A DNA stretch of 64,000 nt from positions 1,054,001 through 1,118,000 of the forward strand of contig JAHJHT010000002.1 of the NCBI GenBank assembly GCA_018823835.1, written 5' to 3'. Below the pieces are notes generated by a model. That model was not told the DNA's origin. It saw nothing but the letters and a program-made list of their open reading frames with translations, and searched no databases. The stretch is from Alphaproteobacteria bacterium. GTDB lineage: Bacteria; Pseudomonadota; Alphaproteobacteria; Rhizobiales; Rhizobiaceae. Position numbers and translations under genes: made by a program. This document shows positions 44,056 through 53,545 of the stretch, in pieces (within the stretch, counting starts at the first letter, position 1; the number at the start of each line of letters is the position of its first letter).

Positions 44056-45618
44056 TCACTTCTTCCTGTTGCCAAGACCGGGCAGGCCACCCGGCCCGCC
44101 AAGCCCTGGCAGTTTCATGCCGCCGGGCATGCCCGGAAGACCGCCGCTGCCAAGGCCCGGAAGCCCGGAAGCGCCGGCCTGCTTCTGCAGGGCTTCGAGT
44201 TGCTTGGGGTCGAGGCTCGACAGGTCCGGCATGCCGCCGCCCATGCCGGGCATGCCGCCAAGACCCATTTTCTGCGCCATGCCGCCCATGAGGCCGCGCA
44301 TCATGCCGCCGCCTTTGCCCTTGCCGCCCATGGCCTTCATCATGTCGGCCATCTGGCGATGCATCTTCAAGAGCTTGTTGATTTCGGCAGCGTTGGTGCC
44401 GGAGCCGGCGGCGATGCGCTTCTTGCGGCTGTGCTTCAGGAGGTCGGGGTTGGCGCGCTCGGCCTTGGTCATCGACGAGATGATGGCGAGCTGGCGGCCG
44501 AACATCTTGTCGTCGAACCCGGCGGCCGCCATCTGGTCCTTCATCTTGCCCATGCCCGGCATCATGCCCATGATGCCGCCCATGCCGCCCATCTTCGACA
44601 TCTGGCCGAGCTGTGCGGCCAGGTCGTTGAGGTCGAACTTGCCCGACTGCATCTTCTTGGCCATCGCCGCGGCCTGTTCCGCGTCGATGTTTTCGGCAGC
44701 CTTCTCGACCAGCGAAACGATGTCGCCCATGCCGAGGATGCGGTCGGCGATGCGCTTGGGATGAAACTCCTCCAGCGCGTCCATCTTCTCGCCGGTGCCG
44801 ATCAGCTTGATCGGCTTGCCGGTGACGGCGCGCATGGAGAGCGCTGCGCCGCCGCGACCGTCGCCGTCCATGCGGGTCAGGACGAGGCCGGTGATGCCGA
44901 CGCGCTCGTCGAAGCTCTTGGCGAGGTTGACGGCATCCTGGCCGGTCAGCGAGTCGGCGACCAGCAGGATCTCGTGCGGCGACGAAACCTTCTTGATCTC
45001 TGCCATCTCGGCCATCAGCGGTTCGTCGATATGGGTGCGGCCGGCGGTGTCGAGGATGACGACATCATGGCCGCCCAGCCTTGCCGCCTGGACGGCGCGC
45101 CTGGCGATCTCCACCGGCGTCTGGCCGGCAACGATGGGCAGGGTTGCAACGCTTACCTGCTCGCCGATCTGGCGCAGCTGCTCCTGCGCGGCCGGACGGC
45201 GCGTGTCGAGCGAGGCCATCAGAACCTTCTTGTTCTGACGGTCGGTGAGACGCTTGGCGATCTTGCCCGAGGTGGTGGTCTTGCCGGAGCCCTGCAGGCC
45301 GACCATCATGACGACGACCGGGGAGGGTGCGTTGAGGTCGATGGCGACGCCCTCGGCGCCGAGCATGTCGACCAGTTCGTCATGGACGATCTTGACGACC
45401 ATCTGGCCGGGCTTGATCGACTTCAGGACTTCGGCGCCGACGGCCTTGGCGCGGACCTTGTCGGTGAAGGAACGGACGACTTCGAGCGCGACGTCGGCTT
45501 CGAGCAGCGCGCGGCGAACCTCGCGCAGCGCCGCCGAAACATCGGCGTCCGACAGCGCGCCACGGCCGGTAAGGCCGTTCAGTATCGAGCCAAGGCGCTC
45601 TTGAAGTGACTCAAACAT
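44056..45618 (-). CDS. ffh: Signal recognition particle protein Ffh
   Basis: This is a 520-aa SRP54 GTPase. N domain MFESLQERLGSILNGLTGRGALSDADVSAALREVRRALLEADVAL; G domain with GLQGSGKTTTSGKIA (about residues 108-122), DTAGRTHIDEP and TRMDGDGRGGAALSM; the Met-rich M domain ends in a Gly/Pro/Met tail. Ffh binds signal peptides and 4.5S RNA, delivering them to FtsY. The ATG at 45618 has AAAGGAAAA upstream. It is first in the ffh-chorismate mutase-rpsP run. Confidence 0.97.
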   Translation of the reverse strand: MFESLQERLGSILNGLTGRGALSDADVSAALREVRRALLEADVALEVVRSFTDKVRAKAVGAEVLKSIKPGQMVVKIVHDELVDMLGAEGVAIDLNAPSPVVVMMVGLQGSGKTTTSGKIAKRLTDRQNKKVLMASLDTRRPAAQEQLRQIGEQVSVATLPIVAGQTPVEIARRAVQAARLGGHDVVILDTAGRTHIDEPLMAEMAEIKKVSSPHEILLVADSLTGQDAVNLAKSFDERVGITGLVLTRMDGDGRGGAALSMRAVTGKPIKLIGTGEKMDALEEFHPKRIADRILGMGDIVSLVEKAAENIDAEQAAAMAKKMQSGKFDLNDLAAQLGQMSKMGGMGGIMGMMPGMGKMKDQMAAAGFDDKMFGRQLAIISSMTKAERANPDLLKHSRKKRIAAGSGTNAAEINKLLKMHRQMADMMKAMGGKGKGGGMMRGLMGGMAQKMGLGGMPGMGGGMPDLSSLDPKQLEALQKQAGASGLPGLGSGGLPGMPGGMKLPGLGGPGGLPGLGNRKK

Positions 45619-45706
45619 CCAGTTTTCCTTTTCCCTGACATCGCTGCGATGCCCGAGAGGTAGTGCTTTCGCGCCTGTGATGAAACCCAGAGCATGAGCC
45701 AAAGCC

Positions 45707-45741
45707 AAAAAGCACCCGGGGGCGCACTGCGCTGCCGGGTG
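45707..45741 (-). terminator. Intrinsic terminator upstream of ffh
   Basis: On the minus strand CACCCGG (45741-45735) pairs with CCGGGTG (45719-45713), enclosing an inner GCGCA/TGCGC stem, followed by CTTTTT. It ends transcription of the CPBP-protease gene or of a short RNA from the 120 bp between them. ffh therefore needs its own promoter in the 90 bp downstream. Confidence 0.8.
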
Positions 45742-45862
45742 TTGGCCTCCGGGATCTGTTTACGGCGTCAGCCCTGAAAGAGCGTCGGCGTCCCGGTCGG
45801 CTGCTCGGAGTGTTCTACTCGTCGCGGAATTGGCGGCTGTAGACAGGAAATTGCCGCAAGAG

Positions 45863-46855
45863 TCAAGATTGCGGTGCTGAGGCTGCAACCCGAACACCGG
45901 ACGGCGCCGTGTCGGGGCCTACCTTGAGCGGCGAGCGCGGATGGAGGAGCAGTGCCAGCGTAATCAGGATGGAGACAATGCTCATGCCCACGATGGCCAC
46001 GGCCTGACCTGCCGTCCAGGGCAGTTCAGCCAGCGTCGCGCCGCGATAGAGCGCGAAGGGGCTGAGCGCATTCTCGTGCGAGATGAAGAGGAAGCCGATC
46101 AGGTTGTTGCCGAGATGCGCGCCCATGGCGGCGCCGAGGTTGCCGGTGGCATAGACCAGCGCGACAAGAAGCGCTGCAAAGCCGCCGATCGAGATAAGCA
46201 CACCGATATTCATGGCGGGTATCGATCCGGCATTCCAGTGCAGCAGGGTGAAGAGCAGGGTGGGCAGGACCGCCCAGACGAGCGGGCTGCGAAAGCGCGC
46301 CGCCAGGCCGCGCAGAAGATAGCCGCGGAACAGGATTTCCTCCGACGAGGTCTGGATGAAGGCGAGGAGGACGACCGGCACGAAGACGACGAACCATACG
46401 CCCAGGCTCACCGAGCCGCGGTGGATTTCAGGGGCAAGCAGGTAGAAGCCGATCTCGGTCAGTGCCGAGGTGAAGAGCACCGCGATGAGGCCGTTGACGA
46501 AGCCCGGGCGAGACAGGCGAAGGCCGGCGCCGAAGAGGCGGCTGACGGGCTCGCGATGCAGAAACCGCATGGCGATCCAGACGCCGAGCCAGACGCCGGC
46601 GAAGGTGAGAAGGGTTGAAATGACGCCGATCGGCGACGCAAGGAAGCGACTTGTGAAGCCGCCCTGATCGAAAGTCAGCGGTTCGGGGCCGAAGATAGGG
46701 CCGACATAGGCGTAGAGGTAGGCACCGCCGTAGATCACCGCGCCGGTCGCAAGCAGCCAGCAGATCGCAACGATCAGGCTGCCGGCCAGGAGCCATGGGA
46801 GGCTGGACCTGGCGGCCGATGCCTGGCGGTAACGCTCAAAGGCTGAGCTGATCAT
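45863..46855 (-). CDS. CPBP-family intramembrane glutamic endopeptidase
   Basis: This is a 330-aa membrane protein with about eight helices. The CAAX-protease (ABI/CPBP) signature is complete: QTSSEEILFRGYLLR (EExxxR), LLFTLLHW (FxxxH) and MGAHLGNN (HxxxN). Bacterial members are implicated in membrane proteolysis; substrates are mostly unknown. I start it at the ATG at 46855 because GAGGGA precedes it, although an ATG five codons up is possible. Confidence 0.85.
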   Translation of the reverse strand: MISSAFERYRQASAARSSLPWLLAGSLIVAICWLLATGAVIYGGAYLYAYVGPIFGPEPLTFDQGGFTSRFLASPIGVISTLLTFAGVWLGVWIAMRFLHREPVSRLFGAGLRLSRPGFVNGLIAVLFTSALTEIGFYLLAPEIHRGSVSLGVWFVVFVPVVLLAFIQTSSEEILFRGYLLRGLAARFRSPLVWAVLPTLLFTLLHWNAGSIPAMNIGVLISIGGFAALLVALVYATGNLGAAMGAHLGNNLIGFLFISHENALSPFALYRGATLAELPWTAGQAVAIVGMSIVSILITLALLLHPRSPLKVGPDTAPSGVRVAASAPQS

Positions 46856-46940
46856 CGGTCCCTCTTCCATTCCACCGGATAGGCTTCGTCGGAGGGCGGT
46901 GCGTCAAGGGCTGTGGGTACAATATCGTTTCGGGAAGATG

Positions 46941-46967
46941 AAAAAGCCGCCGGGCGAACCCGGCGGC
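46941..46967 (-). terminator. Intrinsic terminator of the SH3-domain gene
   Basis: A perfect 9-bp stem GCCGCCGGG/CCCGGCGGC with a 4-nt loop, followed on the minus strand by TTTTT. It lies 9 bp past the stop codon and could also work for plus-strand transcripts. Confidence 0.9.
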
Positions 46968-46975
46968 TTTCTCTT

Positions 46976-47653
46976 TTAGCGCATGACGTAGACGATCCTG
47001 CGCGAGGACGGCTCCACCAGGACGGGCTGGCCGTTCACATAGACGTACTGGTACTCGTAGTCCGGGATGGGGCGAAGTTCGACGGTTTCGGGCAGACCCG
47101 CGCCAACAACAACCTCGCCATCCAGGTAGACAGGCTCGACCTCATTGGAGGTGACATAGGTGCGGACCTGTTCCGGCGGATCGATGATGGTGCCCGCGGC
47201 ACCGCCCGCGACCACGCCCGCGCCGCCGCCGACGATCGCGCCGACAGGGCCGGCGATCAGGGCGCCGGCAACCGCACCAGTGACACCGCCGGTAACCGCG
47301 CCGGTCGCGCCGCCGTCAACATCGGCGGGCGGCGGTACGACCGCGACACCCGAATTGAGCGGGCGCTGCGTGAGCACGACCTGGTTGCCGTCGAAATCGC
47401 TGGTCAGGTAATCCGAATAGACCCAGCCCTCGACGCCGTCATAGGCGACGACGCACCACTTGCTGTCTTCGAGGCAGCCATTGAGGTCTGCCGACTGGCC
47501 GGCGCCGATCGTGCCGATGATCTTGTGCTGCGGGCCGGGACCGGCGCGCAGGTTCAGATCGGTGGTCGCCGAAACGGCGACTTCTGCGAAAGCGGCGCCT
47601 GAAAAGGCGAGAAGCCCGGCTGCCGCAGTCGATACGAACAGTTTCTTGTTCAT
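46976..47653 (-). CDS. Secreted SH3-DUF1236 protein
   Basis: This is a 225-aa protein. A signal peptide (KKLFVSTAAAGLLAFSGAAFA) precedes a bacterial SH3 domain (TTDLNLRAGPGPQHKIIGTIGAGQSADLNGC, WVYSDYLT), a long Gly/Ala/Val-rich hydrophobic spacer (GGVTGAVAGALIAGPVGAIV and on) and a C-terminal DUF1236 domain (TYVTSNEVEPVYLDGEVVVGAGLP). The spacer resembles membrane-inserting glycine-zipper segments. It is probably a periplasmic or envelope-associated protein; its role is unknown, though common in rhizobia. Confidence 0.85.
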   Translation of the reverse strand: MNKKLFVSTAAAGLLAFSGAAFAEVAVSATTDLNLRAGPGPQHKIIGTIGAGQSADLNGCLEDSKWCVVAYDGVEGWVYSDYLTSDFDGNQVVLTQRPLNSGVAVVPPPADVDGGATGAVTGGVTGAVAGALIAGPVGAIVGGGAGVVAGGAAGTIIDPPEQVRTYVTSNEVEPVYLDGEVVVGAGLPETVELRPIPDYEYQYVYVNGQPVLVEPSSRRIVYVMR

Positions 47654-47742
47654 GTAAGTACTCCTTGTTGTCCCTCGGCCAAAGAACGACGACGGAGGCA
47701 TTGCGTTCCGGCCGACCATCGGGCGCGTCGTGACGATTTGTT

Positions 47743-48795
47743 TCAGGCGGTCTCAGCCGGTCGACGGGACAAGAGGTCATGGGTGAAGGCGAGCTTCCTT
47801 GCCGTGACCGGAGAGATGACGAACGGGTAAAGGTCGGGCAAACCCATGCAGCGGTTGAGTGAGTTCGAGGCTTCGGAAAGCACCAACCAGCGCGCCAGCA
47901 TGCGGTCGAACTCCGCGCCCGGTCCCGGACGGGCCTCGTCGCCTGGCTGTGGCGCCTTGCCGGCCGGCAGACCGCCGGTGTCCAACCGGTCGAGGGGAAG
48001 ATCGAGCGCCCGGACCATCTCCAGGGTGTCGGTGATGTGCAGGTAGTGCGCGAAGGTCTCGGCCCAGTCCTCCCAGGGGTGGCTCGCGGCATAGGCAGAG
48101 ATGTGGCGGCTTTCCCAGTCCGGCGGCGCGCCATTCTGGTAATGACGCTTCAGGGAGTCCTCGTAGTTTACCGTCTCGTCGCCGAAGACATCTCGGAAGC
48201 GCTGCAGCCAGCCGGCATCGTCGCGAACCAGCCGGTCCCAGTAGTAGTGGCCGAGCTCGTGGCGGAAATGGCCGAGCAGGGTGCGATAGTTCTCGCCCAT
48301 TTCGGTTCGCAGTTCCTCGCGCCGGGCGGAATCGGCCTCGGCGACGTTGAGCGTTATCAGGCCGCTGTCGTGGCCGGTCAACACGTGCTCGCCGCTCGGC
48401 TCGTCGCCGTGGATCGGGTCGGCGAGAAAGTCGAACGCCAGGCCGTTTTCGTCGTCCGGCCGGGCCTTCGGACCGACCGGCAAGCCGAAGGCGAGCAGCG
48501 AATAGATGGCGCGCCGCTTTGCCGCCTCGACCCTGATCCAGCGGTCACGGTTTCCGTCGATGTTCAGATCGGGAATGGTCTTGTTCAGCGCGCAGGCACG
48601 GCAGAACCGGCCGTTCGGTTCGGCCGTCCAGTTGCAGGCGCACTCGGTCGCGTTGACGCAGGGCGGGTGCGACCCACCCGACAGCACGAATGCACTGGCG
48701 TCGGGATCATAGATCACGAGCTTGCCGCAGTTCAGGCATTGCGCATTCTCGAAATAGAGGCGGGCACTACAGTTAGGGCAGGAAAACAGTTTCAT
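47743..48795 (-). CDS. Putative zinc-binding metallopeptidase (PF15887 type)
   Basis: This is a 350-aa protein. The N-terminal zinc ribbon has CPNCSARLYFENAQCLNCG and then CVNATECACNWTAEPNGRFCRAC, so two Cys4-type knuckles. The peptidase domain carries LLGHFRHELGHYYWDRLV (HExxH), followed by SHPWEDWAETFAHYLHI with a third ligand. The family is cytosolic and of unknown substrate. The start at 48795 (MKLFSCPNC) begins the zinc ribbon; the frame is open upstream but without support. Confidence 0.88.
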   Translation of the reverse strand: MKLFSCPNCSARLYFENAQCLNCGKLVIYDPDASAFVLSGGSHPPCVNATECACNWTAEPNGRFCRACALNKTIPDLNIDGNRDRWIRVEAAKRRAIYSLLAFGLPVGPKARPDDENGLAFDFLADPIHGDEPSGEHVLTGHDSGLITLNVAEADSARREELRTEMGENYRTLLGHFRHELGHYYWDRLVRDDAGWLQRFRDVFGDETVNYEDSLKRHYQNGAPPDWESRHISAYAASHPWEDWAETFAHYLHITDTLEMVRALDLPLDRLDTGGLPAGKAPQPGDEARPGPGAEFDRMLARWLVLSEASNSLNRCMGLPDLYPFVISPVTARKLAFTHDLLSRRPAETA

Positions 48796-49102
48796 GGCGA
48801 GGTCCGGCGATTGTGATGAGACGCAGCAACGGCGAGCGGGGTCGAGGGTTCCGCGGGCCGATGCGCGCCCGGCGATCCGGTCAGGAGGAAGCGCCGCAAA
48901 CAGTGTCCTGCCGATCACAAGAGCGGCAACAACGCCGCATTATTGCCGTTTCGACGCAACAAAAGCTTGATCGGCCGCCGCTTTTTGGGCATTCGCAGCA
49001 GGGATCACGGTTGTTCGCTGTTCATCCTACCGTAAGTTTTACACCTTTGCTGGCGAGCATCCCGAGCGGGGGAAGGTGGATCAGGCAACTCAGGAGAACA
49101 TC
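48796..49102. other. 307-bp divergent intergenic region
   Basis: This lies between the divergent metallopeptidase and transglycosylase genes. It must hold two promoters; I see no distinctive operator, hairpin or small gene. Only an AGGAGA ribosome site before 49103 stands out. Confidence 0.4.
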
Positions 49103-49897
49103 ATGGCATATTTTGCCAAGCTAAAGATGATCGCGGCTGTGGGCGTCGCCGTCGCCGGCTTGCTGACAGGCGCGGCGCAGGCCGCCTCGTGCGGCAACGA
49201 CGCTGCCGGGTTCGAGCAGTGGAAGGCTGAATTCGCCGGCGTGGCCAAGGCCTCCGGGGTGAAGAAGAAGGGCCTGTCGGCACTTGCCGGCGCCTCCTAC
49301 GCCACCGCCACCATCAAGGTCGATCGCGCCATCCACAAGGCCTTCAGCGGCTCGGTCGAATCCTTCATGCAGCGCCGTGGCGCCAACACCATCATCGCCA
49401 AGGGCCGCAAGCTCAAGCAGTCGAATGCCGCGCTCTTCAACAAGATCGAACGCACCTACGGCGTGCCGCCCGGCGTGATCCTCGCCATCTGGGGCATGGA
49501 GACGGGATTCGGCTCCTTCATGGGCAAGCAGAATACCGTCTCGGCGATTCTTACATTGGCCTATGACTGCCGGCGTCCGGCGTTCTTCGAACCGCATGCG
49601 GTAGCCGCGCTGATCCTGGTCGACCGCGGCGCGCTCAGCCCCAAGTCGGTCGGCGCCGCGCATGGCGAGATTGGCCACACCCAGTTCCTGCCAGGCAATG
49701 TGCTGAACTACGGCGTGGGCAACAAGAACCTGCGCGACAAGGCGACGGCGCTGGCGTCCACCGCCAATTTCCTGAGGGCGCATGGCTGGCGGCCGGGTGT
49801 CGGCTACGACGGCAACATGGGCGCGATCGCCGGATGGAACTCGGCGAGCGTCTATCAGCAGGCCATCGCGCGCATGGCCGCGGCCATCGACGGCTGA
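49103..49897 (+). CDS. Lytic murein transglycosylase (MltB-like)
   Basis: This is a 264-aa secreted protein. A signal peptide (MIAAVGVAVAGLLTGAAQAA) precedes an MltB/SLT-like fold: FEQWKAEFAGVAKASGV, the catalytic Glu in AIWGMETGFGSFMG, and GHTQFLPGNVLNYGV. It cleaves peptidoglycan glycans with anhydromuramyl products in the periplasm. CAGGAGA lies 7 nt before the ATG, which favours this start over one nine codons up. It lacks the C-terminal peptidoglycan-binding domain of longer homologues. Confidence 0.9.
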   Translation: MAYFAKLKMIAAVGVAVAGLLTGAAQAASCGNDAAGFEQWKAEFAGVAKASGVKKKGLSALAGASYATATIKVDRAIHKAFSGSVESFMQRRGANTIIAKGRKLKQSNAALFNKIERTYGVPPGVILAIWGMETGFGSFMGKQNTVSAILTLAYDCRRPAFFEPHAVAALILVDRGALSPKSVGAAHGEIGHTQFLPGNVLNYGVGNKNLRDKATALASTANFLRAHGWRPGVGYDGNMGAIAGWNSASVYQQAIARMAAAIDG

Positions 49898-49921
49898 CAA
49901 TCCAGAGCCTGAAAAGAAAAA

Positions 49922-49946
49922 GGCCCGGCACAGCGCCGGGCCTTTT
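49922..49946. terminator. Bidirectional intrinsic terminator
   Basis: GGCCCGGC/GCCGGGCC (8 bp, 5-nt loop), followed by TTTT on the plus strand and by A-rich sequence (TTTTT on minus). It lies between the convergent transglycosylase and argG genes and can serve both. Confidence 0.9.
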
Positions 49947-49963
49947 CCGTTTCATGGAGGGGG

Positions 49964-51187
49964 TCAGCCCTGTCGCTTGCGCGCGGCCAGGGTGCGCAGC
50001 CTGAGGCCGTTCAGGCGAATGAAGCCCTCGGCATCCTTCTGGTCGTAGGCGCCGCGATCGTCCTCGAATGTGACCAGTGCGTCGGAGTACAGCGATTTCG
50101 GCGAGCGGCGGCCGGTGACGATGACGTTGCCCTTGTAGAGCTTGAGGCGAACCTCGCCCTCGACGTCTTCCTGGCTCTTGTCGATCATTGCCTGCAGCAT
50201 CTCGCGCTCGGGCGAATACCAGAAGCCGTTGTAGATGAGTTCGGCATAGCGCGGCATGAACTCGTCCTTGAGATGCGCGGCACCCCGGTCGAGCGTGATC
50301 GATTCCATCGCGCGGTGGGCGGCGAGAAGGATGGTGCCGCCTGGCGTCTCGTAGACGCCGCGCGACTTCATGCCGACGAAGCGGTTTTCCACGAGGTCGA
50401 GGCGGCCGATGCCATTGTCGCGGCCAAGGTCGTTCAGCGCGGCAAGCAGGGTTGCCGGCGACAGCTTCTTGCCGTTCAGCGCGACAGGATCGCCCTTGGC
50501 GAATTCGAGCGTGATCTCGGTCACCGCATCGGGGGCGTCCAGCGGCGAGACGCTGCGCTGGTGGACGAATTCCGGCGGTTCGACCCACGGATCCTCGAGC
50601 ACCTTGCCCTCCGAGGAGGAGTGCAGGAGGTTGGCGTCGACCGAGAAGGGGGCCTCGCCCTGCTTGTCCTTGGGAACCGGGATCTGGTGCTGCTCGGCGA
50701 AATTGATGAGATCGGTGCGCGACTTGAAGGTCCAGTCGCGCCACGGCGCGATGACCTTGATGTCGGGATTGAGCGCATAGGCCGAGAGTTCGAAGCGGAC
50801 CTGGTCGTTGCCCTTGCCGGTGGCGCCATGGGCGATGGCGTCGGCGCCGGTCTCGCGGGCGATGTCCACGAGGTGCTTGGAGATCAGCGGGCGCGCGATC
50901 GATGTGCCGAGCAGGTAGGTGCCTTCATAGACCGCATTGGCGCGGAACATCGGGAAAACGAAATCCGAGACGAATTCCTCGCGCAGGTCCATCACCCGGA
51001 TGTCCTTGATGCCCATCATCTCGGCCTTGCGGCGCGCCGGTTCGAGCTCGCCGCCCTGGCCGAGGTCGGCGGTGAAGGTCACCACTTCGGCGCCGAGTTC
51101 GGTCTGCAGCCACTTCAGGATGATGGAGGTGTCGAGCCCGCCTGAATAGGCGAGGACGACTTTCTTGACGTCTTTCCACTTGGTCAT
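49964..51187 (-). CDS. argG: Argininosuccinate synthase
   Basis: This is the ATP-dependent ligase of citrulline and aspartate in arginine synthesis, 407 aa. The PP-loop motif [18 protein letters not shown] is at residues 10-27; others are [36 protein letters not shown], the [14 protein letters not shown] nucleotide loop and the [15 protein letters not shown] helix (reads [13 protein letters not shown]). The ATG is at 51187. It is a monocistronic housekeeping gene. Confidence 0.97.
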   Translation of the reverse strand: MTKWKDVKKVVLAYSGGLDTSIILKWLQTELGAEVVTFTADLGQGGELEPARRKAEMMGIKDIRVMDLREEFVSDFVFPMFRANAVYEGTYLLGTSIARPLISKHLVDIARETGADAIAHGATGKGNDQVRFELSAYALNPDIKVIAPWRDWTFKSRTDLINFAEQHQIPVPKDKQGEAPFSVDANLLHSSSEGKVLEDPWVEPPEFVHQRSVSPLDAPDAVTEITLEFAKGDPVALNGKKLSPATLLAALNDLGRDNGIGRLDLVENRFVGMKSRGVYETPGGTILLAAHRAMESITLDRGAAHLKDEFMPRYAELIYNGFWYSPEREMLQAMIDKSQEDVEGEVRLKLYKGNVIVTGRRSPKSLYSDALVTFEDDRGAYDQKDAEGFIRLNGLRLRTLAARKRQG

Positions 51188-51298
51188 TGTGCTTGCCGGC
51201 CACCCGCTGTCGGCGCCTTCTCGGCGCCGGTTGAAATCGGGCGCACTAATAGCAGGAAAGCGCCATCGGGCAAGGTGCCGCCCGCATCCGGGCGGCCG

Positions 51299-51466
51299 CT
51301 AGAAGCGGCCGCGGAACAGTTGCCGGTAGATATCGTACCCGGCAAGCCCAAGGCCCACGGCGCAGGCGGCGAAGAGATCGACCCGCTTGACCGTCAGGGC
51401 GACGATGCCAAGGAAGACGGCAAACAGGACCAGCGCGGCCAGCGCCATGATGCGGTCGACGATCAT
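51299..51466 (-). CDS. Small membrane protein, 55 aa, in TRAP operon
   Basis: This is a 55-codon ORF with an excellent ribosome site (AGGAGACCGCA before ATG), starting 9 bp after the dctM stop. It has one or two hydrophobic helices (IMALAALVLFAVFLGIVAL and FAACAVGLGLAGYDIY) and a basic end. Being last in the operon with a tight gap, it is probably co-expressed with the TRAP transporter. It may be an accessory subunit; no domain is recognised. Confidence 0.7.
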   Translation of the reverse strand: MIVDRIMALAALVLFAVFLGIVALTVKRVDLFAACAVGLGLAGYDIYRQLFRGRF

Positions 51467-51475
51467 TGCGGTCTC

Positions 51476-52828
51476 CTATCGGCCATAGAACAGCCTCGGC
51501 AGCCAGTAGGCGATGTCGGGGAAGACATAGAGGACGATCATGGTGATGAAGACCATGGCCACGTAGGGCAGCGAACCGGCAAAGATCTGCGTCAGCCGCA
51601 CATGCGGTGGCGCTATCCCCTTCAGGTAGTAGGCCGACATCGCCATCGGCGGGGTCAGGAACGAGGTCTGCAGGTTGAGCGCGATCAGGATGCCGAAGAA
51701 CAGCGGATCGATGTCGAAGAGCGGCAGCAGCGGCAGGAAGATCGGCACGAAGATGATGATGATCTCCGACCATTCGAGCGGCCAGCCGAGCAGGAAGATG
51801 ATGAGCTGTGCGAGCAGCAGGAACTGCAGCGGCGTCATGTCGAGGCCGACGACGAATTCGCGCACCACCTGCTCGCCGCCGAGATAGGAGAAGACCGACG
51901 AGAAGGTCCAGGAACCGACGAAGAGCCAGCAGACCATCGCCGTTGTGCGGACGGTCAGATAGACGGATTCCTGCAGCCGCTTCCAGGTCAGGGCGCGATA
52001 GGCGGCGGCGAGGACCAAGCCGCCAAGCGCGCCGATCGACGCTGCCTCCGATGGCGTGGCAAGGCCGAACAGGATTGCGCCGAGCACGGACAGGATCAGG
52101 ATCGCCAGGGGGAAGAACGACGTCAGCAGCATCCAGGCAAGCTGGGCGCCGGGAATAGGCACCTCGGGTTCGACCGGTTTCGGCGCCAGCTTTGGCTGCA
52201 GCATGGCGCGGCCGACGATGTAGATCAGATACATGCCGGCGAGCAAAAAGCCCGGCAGCAGCGCGCCGGCATAGAGCCGCACGATGGAAACGCCGGACGC
52301 GGCCGCATAGACGATCAGCATGATCGACGGCGGGATGAGAATGCCGAGCGTGCCGCCGGCGCAGATGACGCCGGAGGCGAAGCGTTCGTCATAGCCCGCC
52401 TTGAGCATGGCCGGCAGGGCGAGCAGGCCCATCAGGGTCACGACGGCGCCGACGATGCCTGTCGCGGTGGCGAACAGGGCACAGGTGATCAGCGCGGCCA
52501 CCGCCATGGAGCCGGGAACCCGGCGCGAGGCGATGCTGAGCGTCTCGAACAGCCGGTCGACGATGTTGGCCCGCTCGACGATGTAGCCCATGAACAGGAA
52601 CAGCGGGATCGCCGTCAGCACGTCGTTGGCCATTACCGAATAGGTCTGGTTGACGAACAGGTCGAAGATGCGGTTGTCGAAGATGTGCCGCATGCGGTCG
52701 ATGTCGAAATAGGCGTAGTAACCAAAGCCGATGCCCATCGCCATCAGGGTGAAGGCGATCGGGAAGCCCAGCATGATCACGAAAATGAACAGGCCGAGCA
52801 TGAAGATTGCGATTTGCGGGTCGGTCAT
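51476..52828 (-). CDS. dctM: TRAP transporter large permease (DctM)
   Basis: This is a 450-aa, about 12-helix subunit. Typical: FIFVIMLGFPIAFTLMAMGIGFG, TAIPLFLFMGYIVER, GTLGILIPPSIMLIVYAAASGVSIVRLYAGALLPG and LNLQTSFLTPPMAMSAYYLKG. It moves organic acids or similar anions with Na+, working with DctQ and the periplasmic DctP. It overlaps dctQ at ATGA. The length and the PELAPKPVEPEVP-like loop match the mannitol/chloroaromatic subfamily. Confidence 0.93.
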   Translation of the reverse strand: MTDPQIAIFMLGLFIFVIMLGFPIAFTLMAMGIGFGYYAYFDIDRMRHIFDNRIFDLFVNQTYSVMANDVLTAIPLFLFMGYIVERANIVDRLFETLSIASRRVPGSMAVAALITCALFATATGIVGAVVTLMGLLALPAMLKAGYDERFASGVICAGGTLGILIPPSIMLIVYAAASGVSIVRLYAGALLPGFLLAGMYLIYIVGRAMLQPKLAPKPVEPEVPIPGAQLAWMLLTSFFPLAILILSVLGAILFGLATPSEAASIGALGGLVLAAAYRALTWKRLQESVYLTVRTTAMVCWLFVGSWTFSSVFSYLGGEQVVREFVVGLDMTPLQFLLLAQLIIFLLGWPLEWSEIIIIFVPIFLPLLPLFDIDPLFFGILIALNLQTSFLTPPMAMSAYYLKGIAPPHVRLTQIFAGSLPYVAMVFITMIVLYVFPDIAYWLPRLFYGR

Positions 52829-53445
52829 CAGGCTTGTCCCTTCGGCCGTACGACGTCGATGGCTTCAGAGCCATGCTTGAGAGCAGCTGCGCCTTCGCGC
52901 TGCAGAACGGCCTCCAGTTCCTCGACATCGTCGTCGGGTGTCGGCCAGACGCCGGTGCGCATGGTGATGACACAGCGAAACACCTGGGCGATGCCCTGGA
53001 GCACCAAAAGGATGCCGGCTGCGATGATAACCGTCTTGAACTGGTAGATCGGAATGTTGGCAGGGCTCATCACGCTGACCTCGAGGTAGCGCCATGACCG
53101 GCCCGCGTAGCGCCAGCCGGAGATGACCAGCGCGATGACGCCTGGAAAGAAGAAGAGAAAATAGAGAACGAACTCCAGCTTGGCCTGGGTTTGCGGCTTC
53201 AACAGCCGGTACACGAAGTCGCCGCGCACATGACCGTCTCGCGACAGCGTGTAGGCGCCGGCCATCATGAACATCGTTCCGTACATCATGTAGGACAGGT
53301 CGAAGGCCCAGGGCGTCGGCGAGTTGAGCGCGTAGCGGACGAACACCTCATAGGCGACGCCGAACGTCATCACCATGACGCACCAGCCGAACACCTTGCC
53401 GAACCAGGCCGACAGCTTGTCGGCGAAGCGAATGTAGCTTTCCAT
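52828..53445 (-). CDS. dctQ: TRAP transporter small permease (DctQ)
   Basis: This is a 205-aa four-helix subunit: KVFGWCVMVMTFGVAYEVFVRYALNSPTPWAFDLSYMMYGTMFMMAGAYTLSRDGHVRGDFVYR, then KLEFVLYFLFFFPGVIALVISGWRYAGRSW. The R-x-G-H-V-R-x-D motif is typical. It is longer than many DctQ (160-180 aa), with an acidic C-terminal tail (DDDVEELEAVL). It bridges DctM and DctP. Confidence 0.92.
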   Translation of the reverse strand: MESYIRFADKLSAWFGKVFGWCVMVMTFGVAYEVFVRYALNSPTPWAFDLSYMMYGTMFMMAGAYTLSRDGHVRGDFVYRLLKPQTQAKLEFVLYFLFFFPGVIALVISGWRYAGRSWRYLEVSVMSPANIPIYQFKTVIIAAGILLVLQGIAQVFRCVITMRTGVWPTPDDDVEELEAVLQREGAAALKHGSEAIDVVRPKGQA

Positions 53446-53545
53446 AACCAGCCCGTCTCTGCGCGCGCCGCAGCAGATTCAGGCGGGGCCGATGCGGCCC
53501 CGCCTGTGACTTATTCCCATGCCGTGTCCACGGCGACGAACACCG

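Noticed and set aside
45742..45862. Possible 4.5S or 6S RNA in the ffh upstream spacer
   Set aside because: The GGAAGGAAGCAGCC-type SRP motif is absent and I could not match a 6S fold by eye; recorded only as a transcribed-spacer finding.
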